Of a stretch of 64,000 nt of DNA, positions 30,825 to 42,725 are shown in pieces; within the stretch, counting starts at the first letter, position 1, and each line of letters begins with the position of its first letter. Source of the stretch: Anthostomella pinea (lineage: Eukaryota; Ascomycota; Sordariomycetes; Xylariales; Xylariaceae); contig CAUWAG010000013.1 of the NCBI GenBank assembly GCA_963556695.1, positions 1 to 64,000 of the forward strand, read 5' to 3'. The notes under the pieces were generated by a model, which saw only the letters and a program-made list of their open reading frames with translations, was not told the DNA's origin and did not search any database. The translations under genes and the position numbers were made by a program.

Positions 30825-32177
30825 CGGTAGACTGATAGACCGACTCTGGCAGGCTTGACAGGTAGGCACAGTAGAAACATAAGCCACTTACTGCAACAAT
30901 AAACTGTATATGCAGCCCTGCGGATTGAGATGGCCGGCGAGCTTGCCGTTCTCCACCCCCACCTCGCCCAATAAGTAGTCCTAACTTCCGATCAGTGATG
31001 ACTCAAGACATGAATGACGGCAGGATCTGTTCCATGATTGTAAGCTCGTAGGACCGTATCGGTGCCAATGCGGCACGGCGGCGGCAGTGAGGGGTTGAAA
31101 AATGAAACGGGGCACGACTGAGCTGAAGTTGTTGGCTGCAAGCAAGTCCTGGTGTGATGTGACGACTCCCCCTGAGACTGGCAAGACTGGGATTGCCATC
31201 GACCCGTCGTGTCACACCGAAGCTACACGGCCCCCAGCATGGATAGCAGCACCATGGTGATGTCTGGTTTGTTCTTGATGCAAACATCTTGCCGTTCGAG
31301 GTACTCCTTAGCGATTGTCGTTTGGTTAACCCATCAGTAGCTTGCTTGAGGTAGGTTTCAGAGCATGACAAGCTCCGCGTTGAGGCCGGGGCTGAAGAAA
31401 GACAGAGCGAAGTTCCTATTCCTGGCTGCGCCTAATGTCTAGGTACCTTAGTGGACGACTAGCCCCCGGATCGTCAAACCAGCCACACTAGAATTTAGAA
31501 ACTCTAAATACAGAAACTCAGCCTATTTAGTCGTTCCAGATATAGAAATGTGGGGCAGCTACTGCAGCAGCGTCAGATGTCGGCGAAAAGGCACCTCGAG
31601 GGCCGACTGGCCGACTGGCAACGTCCAACCGTTCTTGCAAGTCTTGCATCCTTCAGGATCACCATTGCCCTCAGCCAGCCGCCAGCTCAGCCTCAAACGG
31701 CTCATCGCCCTACAGGTGCAGGTGCAGGGGACGTTGAGTGCAGAAGGTGCCGCAGTGCTGGTGCTTGTGATGTGACGTCTATTTTGAAGAACGGGAGGCT
31801 GGCTGGCTGGCTGGTAGGTGTCTGCCTTAGGTACCTAGGTAAGGTAGGTACACCGTACACTATGCAGGCAGCCACCGCCTTCAACTTTGCTCGTTGCTGG
31901 TCGACACTACGGCACTCATACCTTAGGTAGCTACCAGCTAGGTATATATCTGCATGAGGACCGCTCTCCCCATGTCCCCTTCCTTTACTTCCACTTCTTG
32001 GTCTTCTCAAATCTGGATCCAGTCTCCAATCACACTTCGTCCACTTGTCACAGTCTCACAGACACGTACGACGGTAAGACCAACTACCAACCACCAGCCT
32101 ACCCAGCACCCATTCCCAGTCTGCGCGTCGCAAACCTCGAAACCACACATCTGGCATTCACTCAAAGTCCGGCCACG
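30825..32177. other. Intergenic, long
   Basis: 1.35 kb without a gene that I can support. It contains a GGCT microsatellite (about 31798-31813) and many TAGGTA/ACCT motifs (about 31825-31945), a composition often seen in fungal promoters. It leads into the 5' region of the four-helix membrane protein gene. Confidence 0.4.
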
Positions 32178-32863
32178 ATGTTGAACATTGCAGCGTTCGC
32201 CTTGCGCGGCTTCCTCGTAAGTATCCTCATTGCATTCCACCCATTCACTGAACTGCTCATCTAACACCGTAGTCCAGGTACTCTTCGGCGCCGTCGTACT
32301 GGGCCTCTCCATCACCCTGGCAAAGGGACAGGAAGTCGGCAAGCCCCCGACTGAGACCTCGTTCAGCAGCTTCTGCGGCGCCTTTGGTATTCTCGTCTCG
32401 GCCATCGGCATCATCGCCATCTTCGTTGATAAGATCCCGCCGACTGCGATCATGGGTGCCGATGCACTGGCGTCCGTCTTCTACCTCGCAGGCGGCATCG
32501 TAAGTTTCCCGGCGTGACCAAGACTAATGTTTTGGCAGCTTGACTAACAATGGTTCACAGGCTCTGACCGTCGCGCTGAAGGACGTCTCCAGCTGCACGT
32601 CGCACTCCGCGATAGCCCGTGGCGAGCGAGTCGGCAACAAGCTGCTGAACGGCGGCTGCTTAACCAAGGATGGCGGCCTGTGGTGCTACGCCGGCTCCGG
32701 TCCGGGAAAAGATGAGGTCGATGATTACACCCCTGGCCGCTGCCAGCGCGTACAAGCCGACTACGTCTTCCAGTACCTGGCTTTCGCCTTTGGCATCGCC
32801 ATCATCGCCACCACCTTCTTCCTCCGCCGAAGCGGTAGCAACCGATCCCGGGCTTTTGTCTAG
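32178..32863 (+). CDS. Four-helix membrane protein, MARVEL/Nce102-like
   Basis: CDS join(32178..32216, 32278..32499, 32561..32863), 187 residues. Both introns (32217-32277 and 32500-32560, 61 bp each) start GTAAGT and end AG, and they fall between codons. Four hydrophobic segments are visible: AAFALRGFLVLFGAVVLGLSI (joined across intron 1), FCGAFGILVSAIGIIAIF, AIMGADALASVFYLAGGIALTVAL and YLAFAFGIAIIATTFFL. The loop before the last helix has cysteines (SSCTSHS, GGCLTKDGGLWCYAG, RCQR). This layout matches fungal MARVEL-domain proteins of the Nce102/eisosome type, which organise plasma-membrane domains. Unspliced reading stops early, so the splicing is required. Confidence 0.82.
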
Positions 32864-33380
32864 ACCTGCCGGTCACGAGAATGCGAGGACACACTCTTTA
32901 ACGATGGAACGACTTCAAGAGATCAGGAAAGTACGAGGGCGGACAGGTTGTGGGAAGATCATCGAAATTGGGGTTACTGGCGGCCGAGATTGCAGTATGA
33001 GTGCTCATCGGTTGGACTTCTATGATCTGTCTATGATCATTATTTCTGGTTGCAAGCTTTTGGCGTTGGCGGTCAACATGATTGGCATTTGAGCACGGGA
33101 TATGAAGACTGCCCAGTCGGTATTTTGGTATACCCTATTCTCACAATCACTAAATGGTCTGCCTCCCAACTATGCACCCTGACTTGACCACCCCCTTTCT
33201 CTGGCCACACCTAGCTTAGGCGCAGGATAATACCACCAATTCTAACTACAGACGTCTTTGAAATGCGAGTGTTTCCTTTCGTGACATTCAGTGCGGGACA
33301 AGCCACAAAGTTCGGGTATGCATGTATTCATTTTATGGTCTTACTCGCACCCACATCATCATCCCATCAACCGGCTAAGG
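32864..33380. other. Intergenic before PKS remnant
   Basis: No gene recognised. The PKS similarity begins only near 33420-33450, so the 5' part of that gene has been lost here. Confidence 0.35.
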
Positions 33381-33419
33381 CGGGATGTGCCGTGTATAAC
33401 GCGCAACGTTTACTGTGGG

Positions 33420-35306
33420 AACAAGGAAGAGCCTATCGAGTTGTGGAAGGCCTTACAGGCGCAGACACTCTTCCTCCTCGCGTCGCGCATTGACGTGCTT
33501 CGCGAAAGTAGAGCCACCGGCAGGGCGTACCATCTGGTCAAGCCAGTCCTATACAAGCTGTTCAGTAACGTGGTTGACTACAGCGCGCGATACCGTGCGC
33601 TGGAGGATGTAATTCTCGACGCCGAATCGCACGACGCAATTCGGACTGTTCCGCTTGTTTCTAGTACACCAAAGAGTGCTATGGCGTATTAATTCAAATT
33701 TGATCCTTACAGCATCGATGCGGTCACGCAGTTGGCGGGTTTCGTGCTAAACAGCGGCCTAAGATACGGCGACGACACCTCCTGCATCTCCGTTGGCTTG
33801 GAGGCATGGCGCGAGTTTGAGAAATTGCGAGGCGACCAGACATTCTTGTCGTACGTGTGCATGCAAGAAGCCCCTCGAGGGTAAATAGTTGGCGACTGTT
33901 ATGTTTTCGAAGCCCAGTCCGGGCGCCTGGTGCAGGCTACGACGGGAATCAGATTCCAGAAGTTGAAGAAGGTTGCCCTAGACAAGTTACTCGGAGTTGA
34001 AGATCCGGAGATGATCAGAGGGGGGTCTGTCGGTGATCGTGCACACACCAAGGACTTGTCCATGAAGCCAATATCGCACATGCACCCCATCACGCCTCCC
34101 CAGGATGTGCCGCAGATTCAGCTTTCCAAGTCTCCATCGCCATTCAGACTCAAGGGAACCTCTCTGGATCTGGAGACCACATCACTCGCATCCGACTCCG
34201 ATATTATGAAGACGGTGCTCAGTATCGTGGCGGCTGAAAGTGGGTGTACCTGAAAGATCTTACAGATGAGACTGCTACATTCACCGATCTCGGAGTTGAC
34301 TCACTCATGGCTCTCACGATTCTTTCCAACATCGAACGGGACACAGGTATCGACGTGGAGGCAGGCTTTTTCCTTGAACATGAGACGGTTGGCGAAGCCA
34401 AGCAAGCCTTGCTGGCAAGATTCGGCTTGCAGGATGAAGTATTGCCAAGACCGGTGGCCGTCATAGAGGACTCGCAACAGGCGCCCGTACAAGGTCAGCT
34501 TATGATTCCAACATCCGAACCGGAGCAGTTGAGCATTGCCTTACCGCAGGCATCTCCCGAGCGAACGAGCAAGATAATACATCTCCGGGGTCCCAGCGGC
34601 CTCGACACCACCAAGCTATTCTTCCTTGCCGACGAGACCGGCTTGGTGCTGTATTACATGATGCTGCCAAGCCTAGGACGAGACCTCTGCGAGTTTGGGG
34701 TAGAGTCGCCATTTGCCCGAGAGCCACAATCGGCCGACGAAGGCGCCACCATCCAACAGCTGGCCCACGCCTGTGCGACGGCGATACGTAGAGAGCAGCC
34801 CCGTGGCCCGTACATGGTCGCTGGCGTCTCTGCGGGGGCGGCGCTGGCACTTGAAGTCGCGCGCATCTTGCAGGTGGGCGGCAACATGGTAGACGGTCTG
34901 CTCTTGCTCAATCCGGGCGGACGCGGATGCAGACGCGGTCGAGAGTCGGTGAGCTACCTAGCCGGCAAAGGCAAAGCCTGCCCAGAGGGATCACGTGCGC
35001 ATGATGCTCCAAGCCCTACGGCAATATCAACCGCAGCCGCTCGCGGTACAGCCACGCACGCCTATAGCCATCGTGCCCAAGCAAGGAGAAGCAGAGGTGG
35101 GGAGAATTGGAAGCCGTTCGTGCCCCACCTGCAATTGGCGATCCGGACGATTGATGTTAAGGGCGACTCGTTCATGAAATTCCAAACCGTAGGTCCCATG
35201 TCAAATGCTCATTCAAGGTGTTGATGACCGACTGACCATGTTCGCTCCACAGCTCAATGTCCTTGGTCAGATGTGTAGAGAAGCGATAGAGGCTTGTGAA
35301 GAGTGA
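33420..35306 (+). pseudogene. Non-reducing PKS 3' remnant (PT-ACP-TE)
   Basis: One frame carries the end of a product-template domain (ASRIDVLRES, PVLYKLFSNVVDYSARYRALEDVIL, DPYSIDAVTQLAGFVLN, ISVGLEAWR, GIRFQKLKKVALDKLLG) with TAA stops at 33690-33692 and 33882-33884. After a frameshift near 34245 comes an acyl-carrier domain (FTDLGVDSLMALTI, phosphopantetheine Ser in the DSL motif) and a thioesterase with the nucleophile region GPYMVAGVSAGAALALEVAR. The thioesterase shifts frame again near 34920-34990. A last intron (35189-35252) is still visible before LNVLGQMCREAIEACEE at the stop (35306). The KS, AT and SAT parts are absent. This is a dead aromatic polyketide synthase. Confidence 0.88.
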
Positions 35307-35677
35307 AGGAACAAGATGTGAGCAAGATCATCAATGCTCCGGAAGGTTGTCAGTCACGTGCCCACTTCTGTACTCCGCTGGTTAGGTAAGTATGCAAAGT
35401 AAGGTTATGTAATGTTCGGTAATGTTCGGTAATGTTCGGTAGTGCAATCACTGCCACATTTTACAACGCCTCCGTGTTGTTGCTCTCCAGGAGTTTCTCT
35501 TGTGGTTAATATAAGCATATATAGAAAGATCAGAATCTCAGGGAGCACTCGGGAAAGGCCATCCAGCAATTGTCACCAAATATCCAAATTACTACCAATA
35601 TTACCCACCAAGGACAAGGCTTATCTCACAGACTCACCCTCGCAATAACGCAAGCGGTAAAACAACCGGGCATCTAT
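35307..35677. other. Intergenic with short tandem repeat
   Basis: Between the convergent ends of the PKS remnant and the MFS gene. Contains AATGTTCGGT repeated three times in tandem at 35411-35440. Nothing else seen. Confidence 0.5.
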
Positions 35678-37674
35678 CTACACAACTTCCCTGTTCTTCT
35701 CACCATCGTCAGCCGCGGTGTCCTTCGCCTTTGGGCCTTTCTTGCGGATATCAATCCAGCCCATGCCCGGGCTAATCAGGAAGGCTAATGAAGCACAGGC
35801 TACGCCGATGTAGAATATCTTGTCCAGACTGTTGGCGTAGGCCAGGACGACACCGGGCAGATCATCGGCACCCACGATTGACCGGTATCCCGTAGCACCG
35901 GCTGCTACGACCTTATCCAGATCAACATTCGGAGCATGTTTCGGGATTTCAGAGCGCAAGCTCTCATCCAACATGGTGTTGCCAACAACCAGGAGGATGG
36001 ATGTGAACAGTGCTTGGGTGAGTAGCATGAGCGAATTGCCCATAGAGAGTTCGTCTCCAGTCAAAACCAGCGATCAGCAAAGGAGCCCAGTACGGCTCTT
36101 GGGAGCTATTTACCATCTGCATGGCCAGACCGCGACCAACACCGGCAAGGACCTCAGAACCAAACCATAATCCGAGGGGGCTATGAGGGGCGAGTGTCGA
36201 GAAAAGACCGGAGCCTATCGCCTGGAGCGCTGTGCCGACCAGCGCATAGGGAATAGTGAAGCCGGTTTTAGGGACTGAGTTGGACGAACAAGGTGTCAGT
36301 GCACGATCGGTGAACTGAGCGAGAACGAGGAGACAAGATCTTAGAGCGCCAGTCAAGACCTACCTAAGACACCAGACAGGATGGCGAAGATGAGTTGCCC
36401 AAGGATTGCGGGGAGCAACTGAACCCCGCTCGTGATTGGGGACGCATTATAAACGGACTGGAAAAATATGGGAAAGTAGTAGCTGACGATGAAGAGGGTA
36501 GTCATGGAGAAGGCCTGCGACAGCGAGCTCGTCCATACCGCCCGTTTGACCACCATCGACACTGGAATCAGAGCCGCGCTACCTCGACGCCCGTTCCAAA
36601 AACACCAGACGACGAACGTTGCTACGGCGCCGACGAAGAGACCAATCACGGTGGACGAATTCCATGGAAACTGATTTCCACCGAACTCAAACGCCAAAAG
36701 AAGCTGGACGACCGAGCCGGCGAAAAGAAGGAAGCCGACGAGGTCCAGGTGGTGGTGCAGGCGTGGAAGGATGGCTAGTGGGCTGAGCTTCTCGATCTGA
36801 TCGGGTATACGACAGAAGATCATAAACAAGGCACACGGGGCGCCGAGCGGCAGGTTGATGTAGAAGCACCACCGCCATGTGCTTTTCTGGGTAAGCTGCA
36901 AATATGTTAACGTCCCGCTCTTAGCCACGAAGTCATGGTTCCTAGGAAAACAAAAGAAAACGAAGGAGTCAGGGCAGAGCTGGTCCCAGAAAACAAGGAC
37001 CGAGCCGTTTGGATGGGGGGCTCTAAGCGTACCACTCCGCCTATTAATGGCCCAAGAACCACGCCTAGCTGACTCAAACCGAGCATGATACCAGTTGCCG
37101 CTGCTCGCTTATCTAGGGGGATGCTGCTGGCGATGATGGTCAAGGCGCCGCTGACGATGCCCGAACCGCCCATGCCCGCGATGGTGCGACCGACGATCAG
37201 CATGGCGAAGCTGGTGGCGGCACCGCAGAGAACAGAGCCGAGCTCGAAGACTCCGAAGAAGCCAAGAAACGACCATTTGGAGCTGAAGTGATGGTATATC
37301 TTTCCGGTGAGCGGCATGAAGGCAGCCATGCCGAGTTGATATGCGCCCCCGTACCAGTCTACGTCGGACAATGACTTGAACTCATCGGTGATGCGTGGGA
37401 TGGCTGTTGCGATGATGGCTGTGTCGAGGAATAGCAAGCCGGCAGCCAGCGTAACTGCAAAGAGGACCATTGACTTCTGGATCCCCGTGATGTACACTGG
37501 TTCCTTCTCGTCAGAAGTGGGTAGTTCATCGCCTCCCAGGGACTTGTCTGCGCTTCTCGAGCTGCCGGTTTCGGGACTGTGGTCTGGGTCGGTTGACAGG
37601 AGCCCGTTGTTGGCGTGTTTTGTGGCTGCCGGCATTTCGTGGCTGGGCCGCGCATGACCCTCGGGTGAGGCCAT
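35678..37674 (-). CDS. MFS efflux transporter, DHA14 (14-TM) type
   Basis: Exons on the minus strand are 37033-37674, 36364-36895, 36114-36274 and about 36055 down to 35678. Introns at 36896-37032 and 36275-36363 are clean GT...AG. The N-terminus is hydrophilic (about 60 residues), then DTAIIATAIPRITDEF (motif typical of DHA14), GKIYHHFSSKW, IVGRTIAGMGGSG, GLSQLGVVLGPLIGG, TWRWCFYINLPLG (the usual WRW-FYINLP block), and later helices to MGNSLMLLTQALFTSILLVVG. Relatives export toxins or polyketides. The junction between exons 3 and 4 does not work in phase with the visible donor (36113) and acceptor (36055); one base is unaccounted for. The gene may therefore be slightly damaged, or the intron misread. 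It is divergent from the Zn2Cys6 gene. Confidence 0.8.
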
Positions 37675-38435
37675 CGCTGCTCTGGTGCTGTGATGGACGA
37701 TAGACGACGGCCGTTGGTGATTGAAGAGTGCCTGATTCGTCAAGGGGTTGATAGGGTTCAAAGTAGGCCACCGCTTGCTTGGCTGCTAGGAAACTGCCGG
37801 CTGATCGTTGACGGTATAACGCGTCCACGAGAGGTGAGAAACGAACAATCGGCCCGGATTACATCCAGTATGGCAATTTCCATGGTTGCTATGCTGAATG
37901 CAAAAATGAGACACCCCTGATGGGGAGAAGTCTCGCCCGGGGTTCAACTCCGTCCAGATGGAACAGCCTGGCGAACCTACTATAGCAAGGGTCTCTGAAT
38001 CCCGATCGAACTCCATGGCAAGGATCTCTTGAAGTTCTGAACCCCGATCGAATTCCATTCAATGGCCCCCACTCTCTGGGGTTCAATACCGGATCCCGTT
38101 ATGAAATCCGGCCCAGGAGGGATGAAATCCGTAAAGGGGGAAAACGCCGGTCCGGAGTTTGCAATGCCGAGGTCCGATTGGATGTTAACAGGTTCCTGAC
38201 TGCCTGACCCCCGTCCACGTGCCGTAGGAGCCTACAGGAACTGCAGGTGTACAGTCTGGGGGTGGCCACTGGCAGGGGTGGGGGCCAATGCCTGCTGCCG
38301 TCTCAGGCAGACAGCTGAAGATCTCAGCATCCCCCTCGTCTGCATGCTAGTCGTGGGCTCACACGCTGATTACTACTCTCCGGTGTTCCACTCCACGACT
38401 CAAACCCGTGAGCGAGTGCGTGTGCTCTGCTGGCC
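37675..38435. promoter_or_regulatory. Bidirectional promoter between MFS and Zn2Cys6 genes
   Basis: Shared 5' region of two divergent genes. It contains a 23-bp direct repeat, copies 37994-38016 and 38036-38058 (TCTGAA-CCCGATCGAA-TCCAT with two or three differences), spaced by 42 bp. It also has many CGG/CCG triplets near 38088-38160, the half-site class bound by Zn2Cys6 factors. Regulation by the neighbouring factor is an inference. Confidence 0.5.
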
Positions 38436-40584
38436 ATGGATCCAGCGGTCAGTGGCAAGTCCAGTGTTACACCGGCCCCCTACGGCCAGGCATGTACGAA
38501 CTGTTCTCGAGCCAAGTATCGATGCATCTACCGTTCCGACAGACGTGAGTGTGAAAGGTACGATGGCACAAACTCTAGTCGAGATGCAGCGACCGACTGA
38601 CCGTTGCAGATGCCACCGGCTCGAGAAGGAATGTGTGCCATCTGTCTCGCGGAGACTGGCGGGCAGGCGCTCGACGGGTCCTCGGACCGTCGACTTGGAG
38701 GAGAAGATACAGGATCTCATGGCCCTTCTCCGGAATCAGGCAGCGGGCGACGTTGATTCTCATGTTGATCCGCCTGCCGCATCCATCGTCACCCCGGCGC
38801 CGAGCGATGAGCTCCATAGCAACCGAACGGTCGGTGATTACGGCTCGGGTACCGGTAGCGGCAAGTCTTTTACTCCGGAGACAGCCGGCCCTGTCCACTC
38901 GGAGCCCGTGGCCCAAGGGGATGGTGTCTATCGTGCGATATTGCAAGCCGAGCGGGAGCCGTCTCTGCTCCTATCCGCCTTTGAAATCCGGCCTCACCAG
39001 GCAGAGGACTGTCTGGCCTATTTCCAGACACACATGCTCAACTCGTTCCCCTTCATGTACCTACGCCCCGACATAACTACCAGGCAGCTTCGCGAGTGGT
39101 ACCCCTTCTTATGGTTCAACATTATGGCTGTCACTGCCAAGCAGCGTGTGACGGACCAGGAGTCCTCCATGACTGACAGCATCAAACGTTTTGTGGCGCA
39201 GAAGACGGTGGTAGACAACGAGGCTAGTCTGGACTTGCTTTTGGGCCTGTTGGTATTTATGAACTGGTACGCCTTTCGGCTTCCGTCTTATGCAGTCGCA
39301 TTCCCCTTCTGCAGCACTAAGGGTTGACTTCTCGTAGGTTCCATTACCACCACAAAGGCAGGTCGTATATAATTATCATGGTCGCTCTGGCATCGTCACT
39401 CATCAGCGACATGGGGTTGAATAAGGCTTCCCACGCAACGACCCAGGTCACCACTCCTTGCAACAACGATCGACAAGTTCCACCCCAAGATGCCAAAACT
39501 GCGGCAGGGCGACGAGCCGTGCTAGCACATTTCCTCCTAGTCTCCCAGTGAGTTTGCATCCGGGCGGTCTGGGAACTGATTTCTAATTATTTCCCAACCC
39601 GTAGAATCTCTTATGCTCAGAAGAAGATCGACCCACCGGAGTGGACCTCTTATCTAGACGAGTGTCTTCAAACAGTCACGCTGTATCCCGAATGGTCAGG
39701 GGACGAGCAGCTTGCAGCTCAACTTAAGGTACAATTGCTGGTGGACCAGATAAGTCGAGGTCCATGGAAGAATCAGGAGTATCAACCCTCCATATCCTAC
39801 ACCAGTACACTCCAGGCGCAGTTGGAGAGGATAAAGACCCAGCTCCCTCGAAGTCTCGGTCAAAATGGTACGCATGCATCCGTCTACGTCTCTGCATCAA
39901 TACTTGGTGCCGCTTGAGACTATCAGCTAACCGTAGTGTTTCGATACGTCCGCAGTCAACATGACCTGTCAGCTTCTTTACACCGAGCTTGTTATCCAGG
40001 ACGCCATATTAACCAAGCAAGCAATCTCACCACATTTCCCAAACTACCAGCGCCAGCAGCTGGTCGAGACGCACCTTACAACCATTATGCGCTGCTTCGA
40101 CTCATTTTTTGCTATACCTTCTGATCAGTTTCCAGGTGTGAGCTTCATTCGCTGGTGCCAGATGGCACATGACCTGATACTTCTGCACCGCCTGTACGTG
40201 CTTGACGAGCCCTCCTGGGACCGCGCGGCGGCGCGCGAACGTGTCGACCTGTTCAATCTGTGTGACCGTCTAGTGCGGCTTTTGGGAGAGACCGCGGCGA
40301 GCTGCGGGAGCACGCCGGGCGGGGACGACAACATATTCATAAGATTCTCACGGATGATCTGGTCCATGTGCAGTACTTGGTGGGCAGAGTTGCAGTCCAC
40401 AGAACGGATACAGCAGACTGGTAGTAACCAACGGCAGCTCCAAGGCCCGTGGTCGGGCCCAAATATGGATACTGACTTTGGTGTCATGAGTGGTGCTACG
40501 AATGGAGGGTACTCGGCCGTGGCACACCCTTTCACTCCGCGGGCTGATGATGCGTGGTTGGATGAGATTTTCAATATGGAGTAA
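38436..40584 (+). CDS. Zn2Cys6 fungal transcription factor
   Basis: CDS join(38436..38557, 38610..39266, 39338..39547, 39605..39867, 39956..40584), 626 residues. All four introns have GT...AG ends, and every join keeps the frame. Residues 20-49 form a perfect binuclear zinc cluster, CX2CX6CX8CX2CX6C, completed only when intron 1 (52 bp) is removed. A linker with a short coiled-coil start (VDLEEKIQDLMALLR) and the middle homology region (EIRPHQAEDCLAYFQTHMLNSFPFMYL...) follow. The C-terminus is polar (SGPNMDTDFGVMSGATNGGYSAVAHPF), a possible activation region. It lies next to the MFS gene and PKS remnant, so it was probably the pathway regulator. Unlike its neighbours it shows no stop or frameshift. 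Confidence 0.9.
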
Positions 40585-41090
40585 CAGACACGTTGTAGAG
40601 AAGTAGAGCATTATCATCACACATATTATCCTTTATCAGTGCTTACTAAAACTCCAAGTCAATCTGGGCTGCGGAACTTGCCTCTTTGCTGAGAAATGTC
40701 GTAGAAGACTGCGCTGAGAAACGAGAAAATCATTGGGATTACTCATTATCGTAGTTGGAGAAGCTGGCTTGTCGAGGAGGCCGTGTTGATCTTGGGCTGA
40801 GAGTCAACTGCGCACCTAGGACCGCGATTCATACCATAGGCACTTGATTTCGTCGACGGCTCTCCAGAATATAGAACATACTCACCATGGTGTTGGTGTT
40901 ATTTAGAACAGTGACCCCTGGTTTTTGTTGAGTGTAGAAGACGTCGATCTAGCAAGCCACCAATTGCCAAATAGTCTGATTGATTTTATGGAATACAAGA
41001 TAAGTTGACACCAATAAATCAGTAAAGCAGCGCAGCAAGTAGTCAAACCACGGAGATTTATAATAATAAAGGAAAGCGATATAAGCCTAA
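40585..41090. other. Intergenic
   Basis: 3' region of the Zn2Cys6 gene. No gene or clear repeat; AT content rises towards 41040. Confidence 0.4.
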
Positions 41091-41712
41091 TATCACGGCA
41101 CCAGATATCACCCTACAGCCCTACGGGTTAACCCCTATATAAACCTGCTCCTGCCTCCTAGCTAGCTTTATAGTTTCTTTTCTTTCCTTATATATATTAA
41201 CAAAGTCATTTTCAAAGTCTTCTAGCAGTTAGATTGTAATAGTTTAATGTACCATTTTACTCTTTAACACAGTTAATTCTGGTTCGGAATCTCCTTGCCG
41301 TCGCCTTGCCCCCGTTTCGCTCCCGGCCTTCCCCCGATTAACTCGGCTGCGAACTAGTAGCGATTCGGGGTTGTTAATCCTAGGGAGCAAAATCGGGGAG
41401 ATATGCACGGAATGTTAAGATACAAACATTAAGGGCGGCAGAACGGGGCAAAATCGCCCGGGACAACCCCCGGTACCTGTACCGCTCCGGCCCCGCACCA
41501 ACCGCCCCTAGCACTAATTTTATTACTACAATTACAATCAACTACGGTTTAAAAAGGGGGTATTATCACGGTACTAAATATTACCTTATAGCTATACAAG
41601 TTAACCCTTATATATACCTGCTCTTGCCTTTTAACTAACTTTATAATTTCCTTTCTTTCCTTATATATATCGATAAAATCATCTCGAAAGTCTTCTAGCA
41701 ATCGGACTATAA
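41091..41712. repeat. Pair of about 150-bp direct repeats
   Basis: Copies 41091-41240 and 41564-41712 share TATCACGG at the start, then GTTAACCC-TATATA-ACCTGCTC, a TTTATA-TTTC-TTTCTTTCCTTATATATAT block and AAAGTCTTCTAGCA near the end. The GC-rich stretch between them (41281-41515) is not AT-shifted. Direct repeats about 470 bp apart could be the LTRs of a very short element (TRIM-like) or two MITE copies. A related piece lies at 2958-3016. Confidence 0.5.
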
Positions 41713-41798
41713 CACCTAACCACGGTAACTTTCTCTCTACCTAGTAGTATTCTACGGCCACCAAGCTTGCAGCAACGTCATAAGGCCTCAGAACCGGC

Positions 41799-42375
41799 TT
41801 AGGCTTTAAAAACAAAGTCCAATATTGATTGGAATGCACCGTCCTGGCCGCCAGTTTGCGCCACAAACTCGAGTCTAGGGTCAGCCTCTCTGGAAAGCTC
41901 GACGTAACGTTCCTTCGTGCGTTCATAACTGCCTTGTACTGTCATCACAAACAGGTCCTCAAACCTGAAATCTTGGTCAGCTGTCATTGCTCCAGCAGAT
42001 ACACTCTTGCACTCACCAGACATATCTCTCGTCGAGTGTGGTGCCCCGGACGATGGGCAGCTGCGGCATGATACCCTCAATGACGAGGAGATGCGCGCCG
42101 TCCTTGAGCCCGGCCACCTGGTTCTTCAACATCTTGATGGCATAGGCGTCGCCCCAGTCGTGGAAGATGTGGCGGAACAGGTAGACGTTGCCTCACGTTT
42201 TCTGCGGCTGGAAGAAGTCGTACGCCTCCCACTTGGTGCGTGCAGTGAGTTCTGGGTACGCTTCCGTCAGGGACTGCTGCCCCTTTTGGATCATGCCGGG
42301 ATAGAGGTCTTGGATTGTTGGATGGATGCAGCACCCGTTTTCAGGGTAGCTACTGCTTTCGTCTAATAGAAAGAA
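41799..42375 (-). pseudogene. O-methyltransferase, 3' part (split gene)
   Basis: The minus strand encodes the C-terminal half of a fungal SAM-dependent O-methyltransferase: YPELTARTKWEAYDFFQPQ, then YLFRHIFHDWGDAYAIKMLKN (catalytic His-Asp-Trp block), HLLVIEGIMPQLP, an intron-like gap at about 41985-42020, and DLFVMTVQGSYERTKERYVEL, ending at the stop at 41799. A TGA at 42193-42195 interrupts the frame right before YLFRHIF; it is one C-to-T change from CGA. Similarity stops near 42370, where AT-rich transposon-flanking DNA begins. The matching N-terminal half is at 50493-50855 on the same strand. Confidence 0.75.
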
Positions 42376-42725
42376 TAGAGTGGTTAAAAAACCACGGATC
42401 TGTACAAGGTAGCTATACTGCTTCCATAATCCTTTGTTATCTAGCTGACAGTTTCGTAAACCTAAGCGCTGCTTTCGTAACTGTAAAACATATATAAATA
42501 AAAGAAAATTTAATATATAATCAGTTATAATAACCATCTTAATGCGATTTTATTTAAATTTAATACGTTAAATATAGTATTAAAGATTTATCTTCCAAAA
42601 CGACTATTATATTAACCTTTAAAGCCCTTATTATTTTAAATATTATAATATTAATACACTTTTTATTACAGCCCTTATCCATATTTATAACTATTAAAAT
42701 TTCTATTATGACTCTTTACTAATTA
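42376..42725. other. AT-rich DNA between OMT fragment and pogo element
   Basis: Strongly AT-rich, no open frame, looks RIP-mutated. Origin not recognisable. Confidence 0.5.

Noticed and set aside
31003..31371. 122-codon minus-strand ORF in the long intergenic region
   Set aside because: Low-complexity Ser/Arg/His composition and no recognisable domain.
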